DNA of 64,000 bases, taken from positions 62,001-126,000 of the forward strand of contig CAWIHA010000021.1 of assembly GCA_963835855.1 (NCBI GenBank), written 5' to 3'. The notes beneath the pieces were generated by a model, which did not search any database, had not been told where the DNA came from, and worked only from the letters and a program-made list of their open reading frames with translations. The position numbers and the translations under genes are program-made. Below are positions 42,501 through 50,219 of this stretch, piece after piece; position 1 is the stretch's first letter; each line of letters opens with the position of its first letter. Source of the stretch: CAWIHA01 sp963835855 (lineage in GTDB: Bacteria; Acidobacteriota; Terriglobia; Bryobacterales; Bryobacteraceae).

Positions 42501-43081
42501 AACCGCAGGAATTCAGTAGGGTACGGCACGGCCGCGGCGCGCGAGCCATAACAGGTGACTGCGCCGAGCGCCAGCCCGGAGCCTCCCGGCGCGGTAGCAG
42601 GGAGATCGAGTGGAGTTCGACCGCGCACCGGAGCGGGTGCGCCGAATTCCTTGAGCTTAAGAACAGGGCGGATGAGGGCGACGCGGCCCGGCTCGGGGCG
42701 CGGGTGGGCAGCCTGCACGAACGGAGCCAACCACTCCCCGGATGGAGGCGCTTTCGTGACTAGTTCGCTGCTGCCCCCATCGGGTCCCGCGGTAGCCGGT
42801 TCGGAAGGGAATTCCGTTTCGGTCTTGGCCCCCCGGACCGGCTCGTACCGTCCGCCATCGGCTGGCAGCGGGCTGACGACTTCGGCCTCTTGCACGGCCG
42901 CCGCAGCCGACTTAGTTTTGTGTGCGGGCGCGGCGGCATCTGGCTCCTGCCCTCCAGTCAAGCGGTTCAGTCCAAGGCGAGTCAGTTCACGATACCGCTT
43001 CCGATGATCGTCGGAACAGAAGTCGGCGTCGCTGAGCTGCCGGACTAGTGAAACGCGCTTGCCGCAGTAAAAACAGGGCAT
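39524..43081 (-). CDS. giant membrane protein with N-terminal zinc finger and long low-complexity region
   Basis: An 1185-residue protein of unknown function. Residues 1-45 hold MPCFYCGKRVSLVRQLSD and ADFCSDDHRKRY, a CxxC...CxxxH finger of TRASH/MYM type. About 1000 residues of Pro/Ala/Arg-rich sequence follow without clear domains. A hydrophobic helix near residue 1060 (GVMLTIPCFILFSALLWGMAG) precedes a short beta-rich C-terminal domain (MPYRIEFNVARNGFSTLVNA, GGVGFFSDSNDERAYLGWIK) resembling LamG/DUF1080-like sandwiches. Orientation would place the finger inside and the sandwich outside. Coupled by ATGA to the TPR gene. Confidence 0.7.
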   Translation of the reverse strand: MPCFYCGKRVSLVRQLSDADFCSDDHRKRYRELTRLGLNRLTGGQEPDAAAPAHKTKSAAAAVQEAEVVSPLPADGGRYEPVRGAKTETEFPSEPATAGPDGGSSELVTKAPPSGEWLAPFVQAAHPRPEPGRVALIRPVLKLKEFGAPAPVRGRTPLDLPATAPGGSGLALGAVTCYGSRAAAVPYPTEFLRFDRRIERGKTARYRAEVLPEAGFAAAPALTPAGDRSRLVATAEFGPQTLTVPRFTVDGAARSLSVPGFTPVVHAISHSWKATRRETRPEPFTGSILLRDVAFGPIAGRLALAACGGYLVPMPAVRNLPSRIWTSGAMAFTRPALLSIPVLEQTAATAQIELASYASIDLPALVRGAQATAIPVQRMTIARSWAIAIAEPAGPVIRGAVNVAAYFAAELPAPVQPPAAHPRAGSGATFDVQMLLPSAEARYRGLYAPESSFFKLAPKTATGGTRTEPAVLPAPLGAGRFQSPSLSKTFVPEARFERIGGLLVLGPNSPAGARSTVLAVPVVPGLPDARGWQAFVAASPSARPGPAVRRPEELGAASLAPPYAVPALRNVALGPPARSEAEFPAAAPGLPAVADLSLRRRLEEVPPAALRPPIRFGAKPVVRQEVLPAPERPLHRPPFSCGVVVPWRLSRPEFQPGATARALEVSFLLNKRVETAPVRLTSKVAKVETHVPPAAQRGLGSTGLLPGLGAPEARKAPARRLPGMSQEFPLRSPLEPRTEPRSAALLLGSAPPTVLAAPPQAGRRQVQPPALVMPPPREPLVRSGPGNRPVRLMAAEPLLGRPRLLEKRFAGCHMEWERLGQECGVTRFERIESRIGCMTWPTAASSQFQTAPKPASKALANMQAALPLPCAFPCPNATEPQSAGLVCRLDPASLRKLSAPGFREDRKTAAKAVRLAPAMRAAYRPSRVPNFVFSPQRATMGRGAFSYVEVEDVDDGRTLKASVGHDTFEEQPVLPPTALATRPKGDFDWPWPMPASVAPVRGALRPKPGFKGIPISAKTQMPAPPELIAHHFEPIADVPSQPAEILRGIWKGASGIFRGVMLTIPCFILFSALLWGMAGDSIRGKAADRAVAHDGMPYRIEFNVARNGFSTLVNAQRVDFWSDGRLKAGGVGFFSDSNDERAYLGWIKVSYDDSGVSSARQSPQKDERARALAALKMVRKRGWKR

Positions 43082-43353
43082 CCACCCATTCCCTTCCGCT
43101 CAATTATATTGAGGTCAGGCCCGTTTTGACCAGCATAATCAATCATTTTAAGGCCGCTGACACGTTCCGCCCGCAGGCCATTTCCGCACTCTTGACTAAC
43201 TCCGTTCCGCTCTTCAGGGACCAACGTTCTAGTACCGTTGGCCGTGCACAAGCTTCGGCTGTAGCTTATTCAGCACAACGGGTTTCTGCCTGGGGGTGAT
43301 CTTTGTGCTCCCTCATTTTCAGATAATTACATCAGCTTTTTGGCGACCTGAGC

Positions 43354-43590
43354 ATGCTCGGATTAAGGAAAGTAGTCCTGGTACTCTTACCTGGTCGCTG
43401 TTTCCTGCAAATACTTACTCCGCAGCCCATTGCAGGCCTGCCCGGAGCGGGCCAACAACCCCCTGGCAGCGCCGCGCCGCAACCGCACACCGGATCGCTC
43501 GACTACAATGAATCGATGGCGCTTGTCGCAGCGCTGACCGCCGTTGTCTTGCTCACACTTTGGGGCGTGATCCTCCTCCGCTCAAAATGA
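43354..43590 (+). CDS. small membrane protein
   Basis: A 78-residue frame with a hydrophobic N-terminus (MLGLRKVVLVLLPGRCFLQI), a Pro/Gly/Gln linker and a C-terminal TM helix (MALVAALTAVVLLTLWGVIL). No family recognised. Its stop overlaps the ATG of the following M50 fragment (ATGA), which supports real translation. A shorter version could start at 43516. The 270 bp between it and the giant protein gene is a divergent promoter region with no clear boxes. Confidence 0.4.
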   Translation: MLGLRKVVLVLLPGRCFLQILTPQPIAGLPGAGQQPPGSAAPQPHTGSLDYNESMALVAALTAVVLLTLWGVILLRSK

Positions 43591-43769
43591 ACCTCGAATC
43601 CGCAGTCTTTAATGTATCGCTTTTCTGGATGCTCACAACGCCGCACGAATATGTGCACGCCTGGGTCGCCACGCGCTTGGGCGATGACACGCCTCGCCGC
43701 AGCGCAGACGCTCAGCTAGCGGGCGGGCGGCAGGCTCAAACCTGCTTTAGCCAGCGCCCTTTCGACTAA
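43587..43769 (+). pseudogene. site-2 protease (M50) N-terminal fragment
   Basis: MNLESAVFNVSLFWMLTTPHEYVHAWVATRLGDDTPRR, read in two parts, matches the start of M50 peptidases: HExxH zinc site HEYVH followed by the A..LGDDTARR loop. After DTPRR the expected GRLTLNP is replaced by unrelated residues and the frame stops inside the end of the convergent carD gene. So only about 40 of the usual 200 or more residues remain. Deletion during rearrangement is likely. Confidence 0.7.
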
Positions 43770-44225
43770 TTCGACGGCCTCAGCTTCCCGCAGCCCTCTC
43801 GAGATTGAGAGCTCCGACAACAGCATGTGGCGCGCGCGGTCGAGCATCCTCTTTTCGCGGAACGAAAGCAGCTTCTCCCGCTGCAGCAGCAACAGGCCCT
43901 TCAAGACCTCGGCGATTTCGAGCAAGGTGCCCACGCGCATCTTCTCCGAGTTTTCTTTGAAACGGTTTTTCCAGTCGTGGCTGCACCGGCAAGTGCCGCC
44001 CGCGAGAAAGCTCAGCACCCGCGCGAGTTCGCCATTGCGAGTGATTTTTCGGAGTCCGATATCCTGGACGTGCGAGAAAGGGATCATCACCGTCATGCTG
44101 CTGTACATCAACCGCAAAAGGTAAAACCTCTCGAGGTGGGCGCCAAAGGAACGGCTACTGATGTTCTCGACGACGCCGATCCCCTGGTTGGGGTAAATTA
44201 CCTTTTCCCCGATCTGGAAGGTCAT
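43716..44225 (-). CDS. carD: CarD-family transcription regulator
   Basis: A 169-residue CarD/CdnL-type protein that binds RNA polymerase beta and stabilises open complexes. The N-terminal Tudor-like domain has FQIGEKVIYPNQGIGVVENI and FYLLRLMYSSMTVMIPFSHV; the C-terminal helical domain binds DNA (LSFREKRMLDRARHMLLSEL). The start at 44225 is set by the promoter at 44286-44314, since the longer frame would begin upstream of initiation. It ends over the truncated M50 gene. Confidence 0.92.
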   Translation of the reverse strand: MTFQIGEKVIYPNQGIGVVENISSRSFGAHLERFYLLRLMYSSMTVMIPFSHVQDIGLRKITRNGELARVLSFLAGGTCRCSHDWKNRFKENSEKMRVGTLLEIAEVLKGLLLLQREKLLSFREKRMLDRARHMLLSELSISRGLREAEAVELVERALAKAGLSLPPAR

Positions 44226-44285
44226 CCTGCAGACCTCTTGTACACCAGCCCGTGGTGTCAGTTCTGTGTGCCGACTGAGAAACAA

Positions 44286-44314
44286 ATGTTAAGCCTGAAC
44301 TGGGCTCATGTCAA
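44286..44314 (-). promoter_or_regulatory. sigma-70 promoter of carD
   Basis: Minus strand: TTGACA (44309-44314), 17-bp spacer, TAACAT (44286-44291). Perfect -35, 4 of 6 at -10. Leader of about 54 nt to the ATG at 44225. Confidence 0.65.
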
Positions 44315-44516
44315 CAGGGAAAACTTCTCCGGTGAGGCCGACTTACAAAGGCTTCTAAGAACATTCAACATAAACAAGACTTAATATCAATTTTTCTTCC
44401 CCGGGGTACAGATTCAGAAGCATGCCACCTGCCCAAGGTGGTGCTAGGGTGGCGGCCGTGGAGAGGCCGTTGCGTACGCCGCACTCGCAAACTGGCGGTG
44501 ATGCGAATATAGATGC

Positions 44517-46418
44517 ATGCACCGCCATCCGCTCAGTGTTCTGGTTCCGGCACTATTCGCAGCACTCATCCTTCAAGCACAGGCTCCGGCGCCACCGATC
44601 CAGCTCGCCGTTGACGCGACCGATGCTCCACACAAGATCTTTCATTCGCGCCTGACCATTTCAGCTAAGCCAGGCCCGCTCACGCTCCTCTACCCAAAGT
44701 GGATACCTGGCGAGCATGGGCCCACAGGGCCGATCGTTAACCTTACTGCCCTCGAGTTCTTCGCGAACGATCAACGGATCGCATGGCGGCGCGATGACGT
44801 AGACATGTTCGCGTTTCATTGCGAGGTGCCGCCCGGCGCCGGCGCCGTCGAAGTCTCACTCGATTTCCTGTCTCCGGCCGCCGCTGAGGGATTCTCGGCT
44901 GGCAGCTCGGCAACCGATAAACTCGCCGTGGTCAATTGGAACCAGGTGCTGCTTTACCCCAGCGGGTACAATATCCGAGATCTGACCTACCAGGCGAGCC
45001 TGCGCCTTCCGCACGGTTGGAAGTACGGCACGGCTCTGCCGGTCGCGCGGGAATCCGGCGGCACGATCGAGTTCGCGCCGGCCGCACTGAGCATGCTTGT
45101 GGATTCCCCGGTGCTCGCGGGCGTGTATTACCGCGTGCTGCCGCTTACGCCGGGCGAGACGCCCTCCCATGAAATCGATATGGCCTCCGATAGCGCCGCT
45201 GCGCTCGAAATGCCGCCGCCCATGATCGGCGAATACAAGCGGCTGGTGGCCGAAACCGGGACGCTTTTCGGCGCGCGCCACTACCGCGATTACCATTTCC
45301 TGTTGACACTCAGCGATCACGTCACGCACTTCGGGCTCGAACACCATGAATCGAGCGATGACCGCGTCGAGGAGCGGACGCTGCTCGATTCCGGGCTCCG
45401 CCTGCACGCCGCCGGCCTGCTGCCGCATGAATTCGTGCATTCCTGGAACGGGAAATACCGCCGGCCCGCCGGTTTGGCAACGCCCGATTTCGAAACGCCG
45501 ATGAAGGGCGATCTGCTGTGGGTTTATGAAGGGCTCACAAGCTATCTTGGCGACGTGCTCACCACTCGCAGCGGCCTGTGGACACCAGAGCAGTTCCGCG
45601 AGGACCTCTCGAACATGGGCGCCTCTCTCGACTACGTACCAGGGCGGAACTGGAGGCCGCTCGAGGACACCGCCGTGGCTGCGCAGATACTCTATGGCGC
45701 GCCGCGGACGTGGTACGCTCGCCGGCGCGGCGTCGATTTCTACGGCGAGGGGGTGCTGATCTGGCTTGAAACGGACACGGTGATTCGCCGCCAAACGCAG
45801 GGGCGCCGTTCGCTCGACGACTTCTGCCGGGCATTCTATGGACCGCCGGGCGGACCGCCCGCTTTGAAGCCCTACACTTTCGACGATGTAGTGGCCGCGC
45901 TCAACGACGTCGCCCCGTACGACTGGCGGTCGTTCTTCACCAGCCGCCTCAACCGCACCGGGCCGCGCGCGCCGCTCGGCGGCATAGAAAACAGCGGCTG
46001 GCGTATCGTTTACACCGAAACGCCGAACGAGTTCCTGGTCGAACCGGAGGATAACGACAAGGTGCTGGACTTCGGGTACTCGATCGGACTACGCCTGACT
46101 CGTGATGGCGAGGTATCGGAATCGATTCCGGGCATGGCTGCGGATCTGGCCGGTATCGAGCCGGGAATGAAAGTCAGCGCTGTCAATGGGCTTAAGTGGT
46201 CGTCAGACGTGATGCGCGAGGCCTTGCGGGCGGGCAAGAAGACTTCCGAGCCGCTCGAGTTACTTGTCAGCAACGAGGGTTATTACAGCACTTACCGCCT
46301 CAATTACCACGGAGGCGAGCGATATCCCCATCTGGAGCGCGACTCGACGAAGCCGGATCTTCTGACCGAGATCATTGCGCCGCACGCTTCAGCGGCTGCC
46401 GCGGGCGCGGGCCGTTAG
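44517..46418 (+). CDS. M61-family glycyl aminopeptidase with PDZ domain
   Basis: A 633-residue secreted metallopeptidase. A signal peptide (VLVPALFAALILQAQA) is followed by the N-terminal beta domain, the catalytic motif LPHEFVHSWNGK (HExxH) with the downstream Glu in VYEGLTSYLGD, and a PDZ-like C-terminal domain (PGMAADLAGIEPGMKVSAVNG). Family M61 prefers N-terminal Gly/Ala. Common in Acidobacteriota and Bacteroidota. Convergent with the polyprenyl synthase gene; a GGGCGC/GCGCCC stem (46433-46452) lies between them. Confidence 0.93.
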   Translation: MHRHPLSVLVPALFAALILQAQAPAPPIQLAVDATDAPHKIFHSRLTISAKPGPLTLLYPKWIPGEHGPTGPIVNLTALEFFANDQRIAWRRDDVDMFAFHCEVPPGAGAVEVSLDFLSPAAAEGFSAGSSATDKLAVVNWNQVLLYPSGYNIRDLTYQASLRLPHGWKYGTALPVARESGGTIEFAPAALSMLVDSPVLAGVYYRVLPLTPGETPSHEIDMASDSAAALEMPPPMIGEYKRLVAETGTLFGARHYRDYHFLLTLSDHVTHFGLEHHESSDDRVEERTLLDSGLRLHAAGLLPHEFVHSWNGKYRRPAGLATPDFETPMKGDLLWVYEGLTSYLGDVLTTRSGLWTPEQFREDLSNMGASLDYVPGRNWRPLEDTAVAAQILYGAPRTWYARRRGVDFYGEGVLIWLETDTVIRRQTQGRRSLDDFCRAFYGPPGGPPALKPYTFDDVVAALNDVAPYDWRSFFTSRLNRTGPRAPLGGIENSGWRIVYTETPNEFLVEPEDNDKVLDFGYSIGLRLTRDGEVSESIPGMAADLAGIEPGMKVSAVNGLKWSSDVMREALRAGKKTSEPLELLVSNEGYYSTYRLNYHGGERYPHLERDSTKPDLLTEIIAPHASAAAAGAGR

Positions 46419-46432
46419 GGCCGCCTCTCCAG

Positions 46433-46452
46433 GGGCGCTTGATGACGCGCCC
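46433..46452. terminator. short hairpin between convergent genes
   Basis: GGGCGC-TTGATGAC-GCGCCC followed on the plus strand by GATTTAAT. A weak bidirectional terminator candidate between the M61 peptidase and polyprenyl synthase genes. Confidence 0.35.
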
Positions 46453-46455
46453 GAT

Positions 46456-47454
46456 TTAATAGTCGCGCTCGGTCACCAGATCGGTGATCGTGTAGAGCGC
46501 CCGCTGGTAAGGGGATTCGGGAAACTCGCAAATCAGCCTGCGCGCCTTCTCGGTGAATTCGTGTGCGCGCTGGCGAACGCGCTCGAAGCCGCCGCGCCGC
46601 TCGATCAGATCCAGAATAGCCCCGAAGGACGCGCGGCCGTAGTTCTGGTCTTCCAGCACCGTCTCGACCAGCCGCCGCTCTTCGGCATTCGCCTGCTGGA
46701 GCGCATAGATGAGCGGCAGCGTCACCTTGCCTTCCCAAAGATCGTTGCCGACCGGCTTGCCGAGGACGGTCTCGCTCGCGGTGAGGTCCAGCACGTCATC
46801 GACGAGCTGAAATGCCATGCCGACGTTCCACGCGTACTCGCCGAGCTTCTCCTCGGTATGGGAATCGGTGCCCGCGATCGTTGCGCCCAGCCGTGCGCAA
46901 GTCGAAAACAGGCCCGCGGTCTTACGATCGACGAGGTCCATGTATTCGGCTTCGGAGACGCTGATGGAGCCGATGCGCTCGAGTTGCAGCAGTTCGCCTT
47001 CGACCATGGTCTGTGTGACGCCGATCAGCAGGTCGAGGATATGAAAATTGCGCTCGCGCACGGCGATCTGGAACGCCTGCATGTAGAGCCAGTCGCCCGC
47101 GAGCACCGAAACGTGATTGCCCCACTTGATGTTGGTCGAAGACCGGCCGCGGCGGGTCTGAGCGCCATCGATCACGTCGTCGTGCACCAGCGTGGCGGTG
47201 TGGATCATCTCGACCACGGCGCCAAGCCGGATGGCGCTCTCTCCTCCGTCGCCTACCAACTTCGAGGCAAGCAGCACCAGCACCGGGCGAAGGCGCTTCC
47301 CGCCGCTCGCCTGCAGATACTTGCCGATTGTGGTGATGGCCTCAACCGGCGCCACCCACTCGACGCTGATCTCCTCTTCGACGCGGAGAAGGTCCGCCTG
47401 CACGAGATCCATAATCTCCCGAGCAGGCGACACCCCAGCTTTGCTGAATTCCAT
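46456..47454 (-). CDS. ispB: polyprenyl diphosphate synthase
   Basis: A 332-residue long-chain trans-prenyltransferase, probably making the octaprenyl-type tail of menaquinone. The two Asp-rich motifs are LVHDDVIDGAQTRRG (DDxxD) and FQLVDDVLDLT (DDxxD), both intact, with the GGKRLRP N-terminal motif. The gene symbol is by family only; chain length cannot be read. Last gene of a run purE, larC, metG, tatD, ispB on the minus strand, with 14 bp from tatD. Confidence 0.92.
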   Translation of the reverse strand: MEFSKAGVSPAREIMDLVQADLLRVEEEISVEWVAPVEAITTIGKYLQASGGKRLRPVLVLLASKLVGDGGESAIRLGAVVEMIHTATLVHDDVIDGAQTRRGRSSTNIKWGNHVSVLAGDWLYMQAFQIAVRERNFHILDLLIGVTQTMVEGELLQLERIGSISVSEAEYMDLVDRKTAGLFSTCARLGATIAGTDSHTEEKLGEYAWNVGMAFQLVDDVLDLTASETVLGKPVGNDLWEGKVTLPLIYALQQANAEERRLVETVLEDQNYGRASFGAILDLIERRGGFERVRQRAHEFTEKARRLICEFPESPYQRALYTITDLVTERDY

Positions 47455-47468
47455 TGGTTCCTCTCAGT

Positions 47469-48260
47469 CTAACCGTTGCGCTTCGGGTGTGGCAATCGAG
47501 CGAGCCGCAGAAAGTTTTCGGTTGTTGCAGCCGCCAGTCGCTCGAACGGCTCGCCGCGCAAATCGGCCAACTTGCGTGCGGTCTCGGCGACAAACGCGGG
47601 CTCGTTCCGCTTGCCGCGCCTCGGAACGGGCGCGAGATAAGGCGCATCGGTTTCGACCAGCAGGCGATCGCGTGGCGCCGATCGCGCTGCCTCCTGTGCT
47701 TGCAGCGCTTTCGGAAACGTGACAATCCCGGAGAAACTGATGTAAAACCCCATCTCGATCACTCGCTCGGCTTCCCGAGGTCCTCTGGAAAAGCAGTGCA
47801 TGATGCCGCCCACGGCCGGGTCCCACTCGCGCGCGATCAGCGCCAGCGTGTCCTCCCAGGCCTCGCGCGTGTGAATGACGATCGGCTTCGCCGCCTCGCG
47901 GGCGATCCGCATCTGGCGGGCGAAGACCTCGCGCTGCACCTCGCGCGGCGAAAAATCGTAGTGGTAGTCGAGCCCGATTTCGCCGGCCGCGACCACCTTC
48001 GGATGCGACAGCAGCTCCTCGAACCGCGCGAAACTCTCATCGCGGGCTTTCGCGGCATCGTGCGGATGTACGCCCACGGTTGCGTAAATCCGCGGGTGCG
48101 CTTCGGCAAGACGGATTGCGGCCTCGAGATCGGGCGGGCCGCTCCCAGCGCCGATTGCGAGCATCAATTCGACGCCGGCCTCGAGAGCGCGCTTGATAAC
48201 CGCCTCGCGGTCCGGGTCGAATTGCGCGTCGTCGAGGTGGCAGTGCGAGTCGATGAGCAT
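47469..48260 (-). CDS. tatD: TatD-family metal-dependent hydrolase
   Basis: A 263-residue TIM-barrel nuclease. MLIDSHCHLDDAQF carries the HxH metal ligands, AAGEIGLDYHYD the Glu, KPIVIHTREAWEDT the His, MHCFS another, and LLVETDAPYLAP the Asp. Members act as 3'-5' DNA/RNA exonucleases or D-aminoacyl-tRNA-like deacylases. Placement directly behind metG is a widespread arrangement. Confidence 0.94.
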   Translation of the reverse strand: MLIDSHCHLDDAQFDPDREAVIKRALEAGVELMLAIGAGSGPPDLEAAIRLAEAHPRIYATVGVHPHDAAKARDESFARFEELLSHPKVVAAGEIGLDYHYDFSPREVQREVFARQMRIAREAAKPIVIHTREAWEDTLALIAREWDPAVGGIMHCFSRGPREAERVIEMGFYISFSGIVTFPKALQAQEAARSAPRDRLLVETDAPYLAPVPRRGKRNEPAFVAETARKLADLRGEPFERLAAATTENFLRLARLPHPKRNG

Positions 48261-48278
48261 GCGTTCAGGCGCCCGGCA

Positions 48279-50219
48279 TTATTTTAGGCGCGCGCCTACC
48301 GGCACATCTTCGAGGAAGCCGGCGATCACGGGCTTGCCGTCCTCGATTGAAGCTGCCACGATCATGCCGTTCGACTCAATGCCGCGCAGTTTTCGCGGCT
48401 CGAGGTTTGCCACAATCACCACCTTGCGCCCGATGAGCTGCTCGGGCTTATACGCCTCGGCGATGCCGGCGACGATCGTGCGCGGCTGCGGCTCGGCCAG
48501 GTCCACAGTGAGTTTGAGCAGCTTATGAGTGCCCTTCACCGGCTCGGCCGCGAGTATCTGTCCAACCCGCATCTCCACCTTCGCAAAATCGTCGATCGAG
48601 ATGAGCGCGGTCTGCGGAGCTTCTGGCGCGGGCTCCGGCGCCTTGCCGACCAGCGCGGCCTGCCGCGCTGCTTCCTGCTCCTCGAGCGCGCGCATTTGAG
48701 GGATGGCCTTCGCGGTGTCGATCCGCGGGAACACGCCCGAGACCTCGCTGATCTTCTGCCCGGCCTGCAACTGGCCCCAGGCGAGCTGGCTGATTCTGAC
48801 GGATTCGAGGGGTTCTAGCATGCCGAGCTGCCGCCAGATCTGCGCGGCCGATTCGGGTAGTACCGGCGCAAGCAGCACGGTCGCGATGCGCAGTACCTCG
48901 GCCGCGGTATAAAGCGTCGCTTCGAGCCGCGCGCGCGCTTCGTCATTTCTTTTCTTCACCAACGCCCAGGGCGCCTGCTCGACGATGAGCTTATCGGTCG
49001 CGGAAAGCAGCGACCAAAGCGCCTCCAGCCCCTTCGAGAACTCGAACTCCTCGAACGCGTTCACCACCGAATCAATGCTCTCGCGGGCCAACTGCGGGAT
49101 GGCACCTTCGGCCGCCGGCGCCGGCACAACACCGCCCAAGTACTGGTGAATCATCGTCAGCGTGCGGCTGGCGAGGTTGCCGAGCCCGTTCGCAAGATCG
49201 GAGTTGTAACGGTTTACCAGGGCGTCGTAACTGAAGCTGCCATCCTGGCCGAACACGATCTCGCGCAACAGGAAGTAACGCAGTCCATCGGCGCCCATCA
49301 CGCGGCGGATCGGCTCCGGGCGCACGATATTGCCGCGCGACTTACTCATCTTATCCTGCTCGAAGAGCAGCCAGCCGTGTGCGAAGATGCGCTTAGGCAA
49401 CGGCAAGCCGGCGGCCATCAAGAACGCGGGCCAGTAAATCGCGTGGAAGCGCACGATCTCCTTGCCAATCAGGTGCAAGTCCGCGGGCCACATCGTCTCG
49501 CCTTCGAACTCCTCGCCTTCTACGGCGCTGACATAGGCGGCGAGAGCGTCAAACCAGACGTAGAAGACGTGCGGCGATTCGCCCAGCACGGGGATGCCCC
49601 ACGTAATGTTCGTGCGCGTAATCGAGAGGTCGCTCAGGCCTTCTCTAACAAAGGAAAGCACTTCATTCCGCCGCGTCTCCGGCTGGATGAATTTCGGCTC
49701 GCGCTCGTAGAGCTCGAGCAAGCGGTCCTGAAACGCCGAGAGCTTGAAGAAGAAATTTTCTTCGGTGACGGTCTCAGTGGACCGGCCGCAGTCCGGGCAG
49801 GGGGCGTCCGGCTTGGCTTCGTTCACGTAAAGGTTATCGAAGAAGCAATACTGGCCCGTATACGAACCCTTGTAAACGTAACCGTTCTGGCGGCAGCGCT
49901 CGAACAGCCGCTGCACCGTCTTATGATGCTTCGTATCCGAGGTGCGCTGGAAGTGATCGATCTTGAGTCCGAGCAGCTCCCACTGCTTCACGAATTCCGC
50001 TGCGATCGTGTCCGCATAGGCCAGTGGCGACTTGCCCACTTTCACGGCGGCGCGCTCGACGTTCTGGCCGTGCTCATCGGAACCGGTGGTCAGCACGGCG
50101 CGGTAACCCTGCATGCCCTTGAAGCGGCGGATGAGGTCGGCGGCAATGGTGGTATAGGCGTGGCCGATGTGCGGCGGTGCGTTGACGTAGTAAATCGGAG
50201 TAGTCAAATAGTACTTCAT
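48279..50219 (-). CDS. metG: methionyl-tRNA synthetase
   Basis: A 646-residue class I synthetase with a C-terminal tRNA-binding domain. The HIGH motif is PPHIGHAYTT, KMSKS is DKMSKSRGN, and the connective-peptide zinc ligands CPDCG are seen. The last about 110 residues (IDDFAKVEMRVGQILAAEPV) are the EMAP/Trbp111 OB fold that promotes dimerisation and tRNA binding. The start at 50219 overlaps the larC stop (ATGA). Confidence 0.97.
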   Translation of the reverse strand: MKYYLTTPIYYVNAPPHIGHAYTTIAADLIRRFKGMQGYRAVLTTGSDEHGQNVERAAVKVGKSPLAYADTIAAEFVKQWELLGLKIDHFQRTSDTKHHKTVQRLFERCRQNGYVYKGSYTGQYCFFDNLYVNEAKPDAPCPDCGRSTETVTEENFFFKLSAFQDRLLELYEREPKFIQPETRRNEVLSFVREGLSDLSITRTNITWGIPVLGESPHVFYVWFDALAAYVSAVEGEEFEGETMWPADLHLIGKEIVRFHAIYWPAFLMAAGLPLPKRIFAHGWLLFEQDKMSKSRGNIVRPEPIRRVMGADGLRYFLLREIVFGQDGSFSYDALVNRYNSDLANGLGNLASRTLTMIHQYLGGVVPAPAAEGAIPQLARESIDSVVNAFEEFEFSKGLEALWSLLSATDKLIVEQAPWALVKKRNDEARARLEATLYTAAEVLRIATVLLAPVLPESAAQIWRQLGMLEPLESVRISQLAWGQLQAGQKISEVSGVFPRIDTAKAIPQMRALEEQEAARQAALVGKAPEPAPEAPQTALISIDDFAKVEMRVGQILAAEPVKGTHKLLKLTVDLAEPQPRTIVAGIAEAYKPEQLIGRKVVIVANLEPRKLRGIESNGMIVAASIEDGKPVIAGFLEDVPVGARLK

